A DNA stretch of 64,000 nucleotides from Crocodylus rhombifer (taxonomy: Eukaryota > Chordata > Crocodylia > Crocodylidae): the NCBI GenBank assembly GCA_038503035.1, contig JAVSML010000973.1, positions 124,001-188,000 of the forward strand. Direction: 5' to 3'. The stretch's first letter is position 1; each line of letters begins with the position of its first letter. A model generated the notes under the pieces. The model was not told where the DNA came from, ran no database searches, and saw only the letters and a list, made by a program, of their open reading frames with translations. Both the position numbers and the translations under genes were made by a program. Below, in pieces: positions 46,661-57,060 of the stretch.

Positions 46661-49185
46661 GATTTCATAGATTTCATAGACATTAGGGCTGGAAGGGACC
46701 TCGGGAGATCATCGAGTCCAGCCCCATGCCCAAAGGGAGGAAGTCAGCTGGGGTCATAGGATCCCAGCAAGATAGGCATCCAATTTACTCTTGAAGGTGT
46801 TCAATGTAGGTGCTTGAACCACCTCCGCTGGCAGACTGTTCCAGACCTTGGGGGCTCGGACAGGAAAGAAATTCTTCCTTATGTCCGGCCTGAAACGGTC
46901 TTGCAGGAGTTTGTGACTGTTTGACCTCGTCATCCCTTGGGGCGCTCTGGTGAACAGACGTTCCCCCAGATCCTGGTGGTCACCCCTGATAAACTTTTAT
47001 AGGCGGCCATCAGATCACCTCTGAGCCTACGCTTTTCCAGGCTAAAGAGTCCCATGGCTCTCAGCCTGTCATCGTAAGATCTGTTTTCCTGACCTCTGAT
47101 CATGCGCGTGGCTCTCCTCTGGACTCTCTCAAGCTTCTCCACATCCTTTCTGAATTGTGGAGCCCAAAACTGGACGCAGTACTCCAGCTGCGGCCTCACC
47201 AAGGCCGAGTACAAGTGGAGAATGACATCCCGGGATTTCCTCGAGAAGCATCTATGGATGCACACCAGCGTTTTGGTCGCTTTACTAGCCGCAGCATCGC
47301 ATTGCAGGCTCATGTTCATCTTGTGGTCAATGATGACCCCCAAGTCTCTTTCTTCTGTAGTGCTATCCAACGTAGCACTGCCGAGCCTATAAGGGTGCTG
47401 CAGGTTTTTCCTCCCCAGGTGGAGAACCTTGCATTTTTCGGTGTTAAACACCATGAGGTTCTCATCTGCCCATTTGCTGAGCTTGTCCAGGTCAGCCTGG
47501 ATCACCCGCCTGTCTTCTGGCCTGGATGCTTTGCCCCAAAGTTTGGTGTCATCGGCGAACTTGGCCAGTCCACTCCTCACTCCAATGTCCACATCATTAA
47601 TGAAGATGTTGAACAGGATGGGTCCCAGGACAGAGCCTTGAGGGACCCCACTGGTCACAGGGCACCACGAAGAGTGACTGCCATCAATCACAACCCTCTG
47701 GGTCCAACCATGGAGCCAATTTCCCAGCCAGCGGACCGTGGTGGAGCCAAGGCCACAAGTGGCCAGTTTGGCCAAGAGGTGATCATGGCATACCAGATCA
47801 AAAGCTTTTTTGAAGTCAAGATATATGACATCGATCTCTTCTCCCTTGTCCAGGTGATAGGTCACCTGGTCATAGAAGGAAATGAGATTGGTCAAACAAG
47901 ATCTACCCGCAACAAACCCGTGCTGGCTGTCCCTTAGGATGTTAGCCTGGGCCAGTCCCTCAAGGATGGCCTCCTTAATAAACTTTTCTAAGATCTTCCC
48001 CAGGATAGAAGTCAGGCTAATGGGCCTGTAGTTAGCTGGATCCACTCTCCTCCCTTTCCTGAAGATCGGCACCACATTGGCCGCCTTCCAGTCTTCGGGC
48101 ACTACACCAGAGCGCCAGGAGCTCTCGAGGACCCGTACCAGGGGCTGGGCTATGACGCTCGCCAGCTCCTTGAGTACCCTGGGGTGCAGGTTGTCAGGGC
48201 CGGCTGACTTGAAGGTATCCAGCTTCTCAAGGTGTTCCTTCACGAGGTCAGCATTTATGGAGGGTAGGGGATCCCCATCACCCGGATCTCCCTGTCCCAT
48301 AGCAGGCATGGGCGTCCTGTGTGACTGATGAAAGACTGACGCAAAGAACCTATTTAATAGTTTGGCTTTTTCCTGGGTGTCCATTGTCAGTTGCCCCATC
48401 TGGTTTAGCAGGGGTCCAACATTGCCCTTGCTTTTCCTCCGGCTCCCCACATATCTGAAAAAGGACTTTTTGTTGTCCTTGATGCCTGAAGCTAGTTGGA
48501 GTTCAGTTGCAGCCTTGGCTTTCCTGGTTTGGTGCTTGCAGGACCGGACCAGCGCAGAGTAATCCTCCTTGGAGGTGAATCCCGTCCTCCATCCTTTGTA
48601 GGCTTTCCTTTTTAGCCGTAGGAGGTCCGCTAGGTCTCTGGAGAGCCAGGGGGGCTGCTGTGCCTTCCTGCTGCCTTTCCTCCATGTTGGAATAGATTTA
48701 GCTTGTGCATTGAGGATCGCTTCCTTGAGGAGCAACCACTCTTCTTGAACTCCCATCTCCCTGGGGTCATGGTCCCTGAGGGCCTGACCGACTAGCCTCT
48801 TGAGCTTGTCAAAGTCGGCTTTTCTGAAGTCAAGGACTTCTGTGTTGCTGACTGACTTGTCAGCTTTACGGCGGATGGTGAAGGTGATCAGCTCGTGGTC
48901 GCTGTCACCCAGCTTCCCATCGATCACTAGGTCGCCAATTAGGTCGTCCCCCGTAGCCAGTACCAGGTCAAGCAGCGCTTTGCCTCTCATTGGCCGATAG
49001 ACTTCTTGAGTCGGGTAGAGGTCATCCACGCACGGGAGAAAGCTTTGCGCCCGCTCAGATTTAGCTGAGTGATCTTCCCAGGAGATGTCCGGGTAATTGA
49101 AGTCACCCATGACAACCAAGATCCTGTAGTAAGTGGCCTCAGTTAGTTCCCGGGCGAACTCCTGGTCAAGCTCAGGACTTTGAGT
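46661..49185 (-). mobile_element. CR1 LINE, 5'-truncated, nearly intact ORF2 (youngest-looking copy)
   Basis: Read on the minus strand. It starts inside the ORF2 endonuclease (SPELDQEF...) and keeps VVMGDFNYPDISWE and the LGDSDHEL motif (catalytic SDH). A complete reverse transcriptase follows, with VPIFRKGRR, HGFVAGRSCLTNL, YLDFKKAFD, SGVPQGSVLGP and the active-site FADDTKLWG at about 47545-47565. The thumb region (LEYCVQFWAP, LERVQRRATRMI) is also present. Beyond it a 3'UTR ends in a tandem catagatt-type tail at 46661-46680. The open frame runs over 700 codons within the element. The defect I can see is two extra A's near 46991-47000 (tataaaagttt where relatives have tataagttt), which shifts the last ~60 codons. 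Missing are ORF1 and the first third of the endonuclease, so the copy is not autonomous. It lies antisense to EXOC6B, and no target-site duplication is obvious. Confidence 0.93.
46930..49185 (-). pseudogene. CR1 ORF2 (endonuclease-reverse transcriptase), truncated at the 5' end and frameshifted near the C-terminus
   Basis: The minus-strand frame open from 49269 to 46930 encodes 779 residues. The first ~27-30 residues come from flanking intron, and CR1 homology begins near residue 28-31 (TQSPELDQEF). Order along the protein: partial apurinic-type endonuclease to about residue 160, linker, RT from roughly residue 370 to 640 with FADD as the metal-binding box, then the C-terminal domain. After ...RGDLMAAYK the frame shifts, and the residual tail (SLSGVTT...) is out of frame; the genuine family tail (AYK.IRG..QDLGERLFT type) continues in another frame. 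Function when intact: nicks target DNA and reverse transcribes its own RNA at the nick. Here it is a fossil, but a recent one. Confidence 0.9.
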
Positions 49186-50104
49186 GGGATTAATGCAACT
49201 GGAATTGAAATTGGGGTCTAAGACTTTCCACTTCTGCCTGGAGGCATAATTAAATTTCAACGAAGACATTGTGCATCGTTTATAGCCTCAGTGCTCAATG
49301 AAAAGACGACAACCAAAAAAACAAAAAAAGGCAGAGCGTGCAATTCTGTGAATGGCAGGACGCTGCGTGTAATATTTACAATCAGAAACTTCTTTGAATA
49401 GGAATTAGTGGGAATTGATGGCTGTATGAAGCTATCAGAGTAGGAGCAATCACCTACTTTTGCCTTGGATTATAAAGCAGCAGTTAGAATGGTTTTTGGT
49501 CTTTTTTTTTGAAGTTTTTTGAAGTTTTTGAGATCTTTATTGGGTAACCAGCTTCTGCTCTGTTGAAGCATGGTGTTTGGGAAATGTAATAGGGCATTCC
49601 TTCTGCAACTGATTTTGGCCTGCTCATTTATTCAGTAAAATGAATAATTCTCAGCTTTTCTATACTGTGTACACAAGAGAAATGCAAACTGTTAATCATG
49701 TAATTACATACCATCGTCTGCTCACTTCTGGTATGCGTGCACAGGGGTCTTATTAGGACCATATTGCAATGAAAAGAGACTTTCTTAAGCTAACTAAAAA
49801 AAACAACCCCCCCCCCGAAAATGTCTTTAAGCCCTATTCTGCAATAAATAATTGACCCACCTCATTTGACTGGCTAAAGTTTTTAACTGGGAGCATTTTG
49901 AAGACCACACCTTGAACCTGAAGAATCATTTTCAAGTTTTAGATCTTCCTTGCTAATCATTGCCTGGTAGCAAGTGTCACACAACCTGTCAAAATAATAG
50001 TAATTAATAGTTTGTATAAAGGGCGTCAAAATGTCTAGACCTTGACCGAACGTAAACTTGTTAATTGCTGCGAAACCTGGATGCAGGCTGCATATAGTGG
50101 TGAC
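49186..50104. other. Intronic sequence, nothing recognised
   Basis: Flank of the CR1 5' truncation point. AT-rich, with a C9 run near 49808. Confidence 0.5.
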
Positions 50105-50228
50105 CGTTTCGGAGATGGGGCAGACGCGTCTCGGAGGCTGAATCGCTCGCCCCAGGGCAGAGGCAGTAAGTAGCACCGGGAATTCCTGGCTCACAGTTTT
50201 GTGCCTTGTCCAGTAAGTCTGCATTACA
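50105..50228 (-). repeat. MIR-like CORE-SINE relic
   Basis: The phrases gtttcggagatggggcaga, tgaatcgctcgccccaggg, taagtagcaccgggaattcc and acagttttgtgccttgtcc match, in order, the reverse complement of MIR ('ttgcccaaggtc...gccgggaattc...'). The sequence is CpG-rich for an old repeat. Confidence 0.6.
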
Positions 50229-53200
50229 GCAAGCTGGTATTTGCCATCATTTGTATTAGCTCAAGTTCACAACCTGGCTTCCAGCGCCGGGGTGTGGAGG
50301 GGTTAGGTCATTCCTTGGGAAAGGAGAATAGATGCTCTCAGGACTCTGCCCTGGGTGTTAACTTGGAAGTGTCGGAGAGGTATTAACTCTTCAGAGATGT
50401 ACGCCTTCAGGGTTTTTTAAGACCAAGCATCGAGTAAAAATCATGTCCTTGGGCCGCGTTTCCTGCACTGACAGCGAACTGTGTTGGATTCAGTTTTGAC
50501 AAATTGTACCCCATGATAACGAGTTAACGCTGAGAGAGCAGATTGGCAAAAGCCCTCATCATCCTGACAAGTGCCTGAGTTTTAGTTAAAACTTAAAACA
50601 GAAGCTGTGTCAGTGTGTTGCGTTTACACCTTACAATAATAATACACACTTTTATCTGATCTGAGAGGGATTTTATAACTTTCAAATGGGTCTTTGGCAG
50701 GGAGCCAGATACACTGTCATTTTTTATTAACTTTCTTCTTCCTTCCCCCATAGCCAGTCTGCTTTTCGTAATATTGTTTTAAGGAATATGTATTCCATTC
50801 CTAGGGATATTGTGAAACAATATTTTAAAGTTCCACGTCTCAGTCCATTAGAAGGGTCTATAAAACAATCACAGCAGCAAATGTTCAGTAACTAATCAAA
50901 ACCACCAAAGCTAACCACAGCGATACTTCAGTCCTGTTTAAATCATAAATCTTCCTTTTACTGTTCTTATCTGCTGCCTCATCAGGAAAGAGCTAATTAG
51001 AATCTCTCTTTTATAGTAAATATTGTCAGTCTCGTGGCCAGGGGAGGGGTGCCAGGAGTGAAGATCTGACGTGCTTGCCCTCAGCATTGCAACTGATAGA
51101 AAAAAAATCCACCTTTGCATTGCTTTTGTAAAACTGTTAGTTGCCTAGGAGGAGGAGGATACGTTTTAATGAGGACTTTGTTTGAGCGGGCTTTGTTCCA
51201 CCAAGAATAAATGGAGGCTCCCTTGACCTATAAAGCATGATCCCCAGTAATCATGTTCTCTTTGCCACCCAGTTAGTGACCCATCTTTGTGGTCTTGCTC
51301 TTCTCTTTCTCCAGTGTTTGATCAAGGAGGCAAAAGTACAAGGGTGGAATGGCAAAATGAGGATTTGCAAGCGGGACTTTGGCTAATGTTGATTGTGTGC
51401 TGCAAGAGAAAATAGCCTGTTCTGGTCGTTTCCTCAGTCCGCGGTGTCTGAGAGTGCCATCAAGCAGAACAGCTGTTTTGGGGGTTTTGGTTAGGTGAGT
51501 GCTCACCAGGTCTGGGAGTGGACAGAAACCACCAGCCAGCTGTAGACTGTGACCAGATCAAATGTAGATCATCACCCACCTGCATTTGAACCAGCAGTTT
51601 GGAGGTTGCATCCTGCAACCTGAGCTATTCGGCCCTCCCCGTCACACCCCAAAGGGTGGCTTTGGAGAAGGACGGTTGTCTCAACCTGGCCTGTCCTTCC
51701 ACTGCCCTATGGGCATATGTAAATGGCTGTGCCTAAAGGGAATTTAAGCTACGTGAATCAAACACTTCATGTCCTATTGTTAAATATAACGTCGGTTATG
51801 AACAGCCTTTTTCTTTCTTTTTTTTAAACTTCCTTCTTTTACTGTCACATTAAGCAGAGCCTGGAAAGATTGATAGTCCTGGATAATAGAGGTAATTTTA
51901 CAGAATAATAGAAAAATGCACTTGCTTTCATGTAAACCACACCAAAAGGTAAAGGCTTTTTTTTATATATATATTTTTTGTCCCTCGAGGGCTTTCCTCC
52001 TTCCTTCAGCTCCAGGTTACTCTATTTTCCGAGGGCAGGCAGGAGTGTCGCCTGGGCTTTGATGTGGCCTCTTCTCTGGGCTTCCTACAGATGCCTTTAT
52101 GTGAAACAGAATGTTAAAATCCAAATGTGCCTGCTCCGCAGGTCATTTTTCATTCTTTATGTGCAGTGTCAAACATATTGCAGAGCTTTCCCCTTGCCAA
52201 AACCCAGAAGGGAAGGGGGCTTGGAAGGTGCAGGCAAGGGGGAGTTGGCTGGCGGTGAAATGTGTGCTGCTTCCTTTGGGCCTCTCCCCGACTCGCTCTT
52301 GCACACGGTGAAACTGAAACTCCAGTGACTTCACCCAAGTCTGCTGAAGCTGAAGAAAACTTGATATTTCTCACTTACAGGATACTTTAGTCCATATTTG
52401 CTTCTCGCCAAGCTTTTAAAAAAACCCCATGAAACCCAAACCTACAACTAATAGCAAATCAATCCCCCTCTTTTCCCCACCACTAGAGCTCAGTGCAATA
52501 CCTGGATTACCAAATCAACCCGTATTGCACCCTTTTCGCTAGATCTGGGCTTTGTGGACTACTCCTCCGGTTTGCTGTCACACTTGCAGGAGAGGATGTG
52601 TACTGTCGCTGAAATGCAAGCTGCCATAATGTTGTGTTAGCGCGTTGGCAACACCGAGCATTCAAATGGTGTGAGAACCTCCTCCAGAGTGAAACGATGG
52701 CTGTGTTGGTTTTGTTAGGCATAATTTAAGCAGTTTCTGAGCTAAACGAAGATGCATGTTGTCCTTTTAGGAAATTCCGTGCTTGAGGGGCTTATTTTAT
52801 TATTGGGGACGTTTTTGTAGTTCATAAAAGTGTGCAGCTGTTCTTTGCATAGTGAGAAGCTTTAAGTCATCATGGGAATCTCTCTAACTGCCTTTCACAG
52901 ATCTGTGGGTGGTGGGATAGAAAAAATAAGGAGGAATAATCTTTAATGGAGATGGGCTTGAACTAAAACCACAATATAAACCTCAGAGAGGGGCTTGGAT
53001 TTGGTTTTGCTGCCGAAATTCCCTTCTCTTTTAACAGGGTGAATCCAGACTAGCTCAACCTCAGGAAGGTTTACCTTCAGATCATGGTTTTGAATGCCCT
53101 GATCTGGGTGCACCGTTTCTGGCTGTTAGAGGTGTATTTCAATCGGGGGGGTTTGATTCCGATCTTTTTCTGTTGTTCAAAACCTTTTTGGTACTGCTAT

Positions 53201-55683
53201 TAATACTGTGTACATAAGAGCAAACTGAATTGGTGAGCGTATTGCCTCCAGACAAAAGCAAGGTGTTAATCTACACACGGGAAGGAGCACAACCTTACCT
53301 CTGCTCTGATGTTTTGAGCGTGCATAAGGACTCTTCTCTTCTCCTCCTTTTGACTCTGTATTCCAGCGTGATTTGCTGCGGCTGTTACATTTCGAGCTTG
53401 GGCAGTGAAAGACCAGATTAAGCTGCAGCATCTTCGCTGCACCGAGTCAGGCTCTGCTCTCCCATGACTGCTTTCATTTATTTTTTCTAGACGTTCTCTT
53501 TGTACAACCTGTTTAATGATCCGTTTAAAGACTGTTTTGTGGAAAACTTTGCGAGAGAGTCCACTGAGAGACAATTCTGCTTATTCTCTCTTTAAAAAGG
53601 GCAAGTGGAAACATGATTATATAAGCTAAAGAGATTTCAGGGAAACACTGGCTTGTTTTGGTATGGTTTACAATGGATTCACTGTTACAGCCTCATTTTG
53701 CTTCACTTGAGTAGTCGATGATGTAAATGGGTGTAGCTGAGAGCAGAATCAAGCCCAAGATCTCTGGGTTGCAAAATGAGCAAGTACTTATTGGTATTTT
53801 TTAACTCATCATTCTCCTTTTTATGATGTTGCAACAGGTTTCTATGGAGTTGAGCTCCTGGACTCTAATCTAGGGTATACCACTAGGTTTCCTAGTTTAA
53901 AGTATGGCAGGTGTTAGCAAGACTTCTCTTCTGCAATGCAGGTAGACTGACCTTTTCCTGGGACTCTGTCCTAAATCCCTGTTGCTGAGAGGAGGATTTA
54001 GGAGGGGATCTTTTTGCTAATTCTGTTGCTTAGCTGTTATTTTCCCCCTTCTCATCATTTAAAGACACAGTTACTCTTATTTCTACTGCTTTCCAACCAC
54101 TAGAGGTCAAGATTGTGCTGTGACAGTACAATAAGTAGCTTCATTGGCCTTTACCGTTCAAACTGATTCACGTTCATCTCCATCAGTCTATTTTACAGCA
54201 GACGCTGGTCATTATTGCCTTAATCTTTTCCTTTTAAAGTTCTTTGATGTGACTGTAACATTTCTCAATTAAAGATGAATACATTGAACACAACTGGTTT
54301 TATGGCATAACAGGTCCTGGGGTATTTTGTGCATCAAATGCGTGTTAACAAATCGTGTTAGTAGCTTAGCTTTACAGCTCCTTTGTAGCTGTGATCTGGA
54401 TAGATTACCCTGCCTGTGGCAAAGTGTTGTACAAGTGTTAAGAAGGAGTTGATATTAAAAGAGCGGCTGTCAACCTTGATGTGACTTGCATATTTGGAAG
54501 TTTAAAACAACAAAAGGAGAGGTGGACCTCTGATTTCCTTTCACTGTTTAAATATTTTGTTCCTCAATTTGGGGAATGAAAAATTTTGGGTTTCTAGTTC
54601 CCATCCCTTCCAGGTTTTGTCCATGGTAGTGCAATATCACAGTTTCTAGATTGCCAACAGAGCAGGAGAAAGCATGCTTGCAAACATTTCTTTTCATCAA
54701 CTCCCCCCACTCGCCCTCCAAATACATTCATGAGTTTACCCCTTTAAATGGGAGTTTTCAAGCTCTTTTCTTTCCTTCCTCAGCATCACTGACAAATATA
54801 AAACATGATGTAGTCCAAGTGAATCTTATCCTGTGCGTAGCACTGGTTCTGCTTCAGAATAAGTCTGTCCTGTTTGCCTTGGGTTGCATTTGTGGTTAGG
54901 ACAGTAGCATCTGCATACATTTCCAGGTTTGCGCTTCAGTTTGAAGATGCACAGTGGCATTTTGAATCTAGGCAATTCTCCCGTCTGTCAGTCCCGTTTT
55001 TAGTAATAAAATCCAATTTTAGTTTTTGCAACAGAGCAATTCTACTAATTCCCCCTAGAAACAAAGATCAAGACCAGAGGCCCATACAATAATTTTGGTG
55101 TGATGACATTTCTGTTGCGTTACCTGTTCCAGTCCCTGAATCATGGTGATAATACCAGTGCAAGAGTTTTGGCAAAGTACCTTTTTCAACAGGTCACACA
55201 GATCAGCACGGTACAACTAAGTTCTCCCAGGATACCACAAAAATGCTTTCAGGAATCTCTGGGTTCCAGATGTGGAAGGCTTTGTGCTGACATGGGTTGG
55301 AAAGAGGAACATATCCAAGAGTTAATAGGTCCTTTAAATTAGTCTTGTGACAGTCACCATATGGCCTATAGTCTAATATACCGTGCATGTGTGTTGTAAA
55401 TAGATCAGTGTGGCAGCCTGATGATGATGGTATTTTGATTTGTAAGGAGTTGTGATATACTTTTAGTTGTTGTACTGTATAATCTCTCAAATGGTTTTCA
55501 AACGAGTCTTCTGGTTCTTTGGAATATCTAGGTTAATAAACACGTGAAATAGCTTTGCAGAGTTGAAAGTGTGCCATAATTTCTCCCTTTTTTATAGTAG
55601 TTTCTGAATAGTTAATATCTTTTGTCCCCAAGTCATAAATATGTAGAAACTAACGTAAAACTTTTAATCTGCTTTGGTTCTAG
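50229..55683. other. Intronic sequence upstream of the EXOC6B exon, nothing recognised
   Basis: Short frames on both strands (116 codons at most) without domains. No repeat family could be named. The previous EXOC6B exon (family ending ETAMKQ) is not visible here. Confidence 0.5.
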
Positions 55684-55860
55684 GCTCAGCAGCAAAGAAA
55701 CCTGGATAACATTGTGTCTCAGCATCCCAGGATAGGCGGTGGAAAGAAATCCAAGAAAGAAGTCTGTGCAGGCTCAGATTTGGAGGTAAAAAACACTAGC
55801 CCCATGTCTGAGCAGGATTCGGGTATCCTGGATGTTGAAGATGAGGAGGAGGATGAAGAG
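55684..55860 (+). CDS. EXOC6B: EXOC6B internal exon (exocyst complex subunit 6B / Sec15B), 59 codons
   Basis: Seen: a pyrimidine-rich stretch ending in ttctag precedes GCTCAGCAGC, and the exon ends ...GATGAAGAG before a gtaact donor. It is 177 nt, phase 0 at both ends and open throughout. It encodes AQQQRNLDNIVSQHPRIGGG..., then a basic patch (KKSKKE), then the acidic tail SEQDSGILDVEDEEEDEE. Known: this matches my recollection of vertebrate EXOC6B (AQQQRNLDNIV...SEQDSGILDVEDEE) and differs from the paralogue EXOC6 in the same linker. EXOC6B is the Sec15 subunit of the exocyst, which tethers secretory vesicles to the plasma membrane and binds Rab GTPases such as Rab11 through its C-terminal region. 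This exon lies about a quarter to a third of the way into the ~810-residue protein, as a charged linker after the N-terminal helical region. If the intron were retained, translation would stop within four codons. The previous exon, expected to end ...ETAMKQ, was not found in the window. Confidence 0.93.
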
Positions 55861-56327
55861 GTAACTGTATAAAGTGGAAACCAGGAGACTAGATATCTTG
55901 GGGGATTGCTAATGGGGCAAAGAGCACTTCTCACCTAGCTCACCACTTTGCATTTGGCCTTTTTTGGCTTTTATCTGACGAAAGCTGAGTAGTGGACTTC
56001 ATAAGTGAACAAATACTTCTTGCATAGACTCTTGTGAGCTATTGTCAACATCTTGTTGGCAGCCTCAAAATGAACCAGAACCAGTGGTTCTACTAGGTCA
56101 GGATTTCTTTCTTTGGCACTCTTGTATTGGGGATGGCAATCTGATGTCCTTCATGGGTGTTTAAGTTGAAAGAAGAAAAAAGTCTGTGTAACATCAGAGC
56201 TCTTTTTGCCTTTTTGCATACATGTGGCTGATGGTGAATGAACATCTCTGGTTCAGACTGATCATAAAGGTCATTAAATACCTGGTTCTGCATTGGTTCA
56301 GGTTTAAATCCTACTATGCTAAGAATG

Positions 56328-56390
56328 CTCCCCAGATCAGGGCCAAATTCTCTGGTTGTGTTTCTCCCTTGAAGTCCAAGAGGTATGCCG
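56328..56390. repeat. MITE-like half element
   Basis: The phrases ccagatcagggccaaattct and ctcccttgaagtccaagagg resemble one arm of a common palindromic MITE ('ggccagattct...ccattgaagtc'). The second arm is not recognisable before the TG repeat at 56408. Confidence 0.4.
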
Positions 56391-56404
56391 GTAGTCAACG
56401 TGTA

Positions 56405-56407
<3 letters not shown>

Positions 56408-56439
<32 letters not shown>
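56408..56439. repeat. (TG)n microsatellite
   Basis: Sixteen uninterrupted GT/TG units lie in the EXOC6B intron, 548 nt after the 55684-55860 exon. Confidence 0.97.
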
Positions 56440-56443
<4 letters not shown>

Positions 56444-56681
56444 GTGTTTTTTCTGACCCTTAGGCTAAAAAAAGACATTGGTTTATCCCCAGTCTGATTG
56501 CCCCGAGGTTTGACATGCATCAGAGCAGGTTCAGGGGACAGTCATTTACACATGCAATTTGAATGGCAATTTCCTTAAATTAATCCCAGTTGCTGGGGTG
56601 GGAAAAGGTTGTCTTAGTATTTTACAGGTACTTCAGATGGCACAATGTGCTTGTACAGTCTGTAGGCACCCAAAGTAAAAG

Positions 56682-57060
56682 ACTTTGTCCTGGGAAGAAT
56701 CCAACTACTGTTTTTAGCCTTAGGCTGCAAATGGGTATCACATTTATCCCAGGATAAACCAGTTTTCTCCCCTGGGACAAAGTGAAATTGTATAGATGCC
56801 ATCCCCGTTTTTCCTGGGATAAATCCTAAGAAAGCTTCCTGGATAAGAGGTAATAATTGCTTTATCCTGGGATATTGCAGTGTATGTCTGTACAGTTATC
56901 CTAGGATTTCATCATTGAATCGATGGCAGAAAAGTGGCACTGTATTCAACTGCTCACTAAGCCCCAGTTAGAAAGGTGATGTGCGTACATGCCAATCCTG
57001 GGATATTTTTGTTTTGGGACAAACGGGCACGACTTACCCAGGGATAAATGCAACATCTGT
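56682..57060. repeat. Cluster of iterated CCTGGGATAA / TTTGTCCCAGG motifs
   Basis: At least eight copies of a short motif in both orientations: tttgtcctgggaa (56683), tttatcccaggataaacc (56743), cccctgggacaaag (56769), ttcctgggataaat (56811), tttatcctgggata (56861), ttatcctaggat (56896), atcctgggata (56995) and tacccagggataaatg (57045). Spacing is irregular (~30-90 nt). This looks like a non-autonomous element with internal inverted subrepeats. A second cluster is at 30356-30534. Confidence 0.6.

Noticed and set aside
47155..47937. 260-codon plus-strand open frame
   Set aside because: It is the antisense shadow of the CR1 RT/C-terminal coding sequence, which is minus strand. The peptide has no independent domain.
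53266..53574. 102-codon minus-strand frame
   Set aside because: No domain and no conserved context; overlapped by competing frames on both strands.
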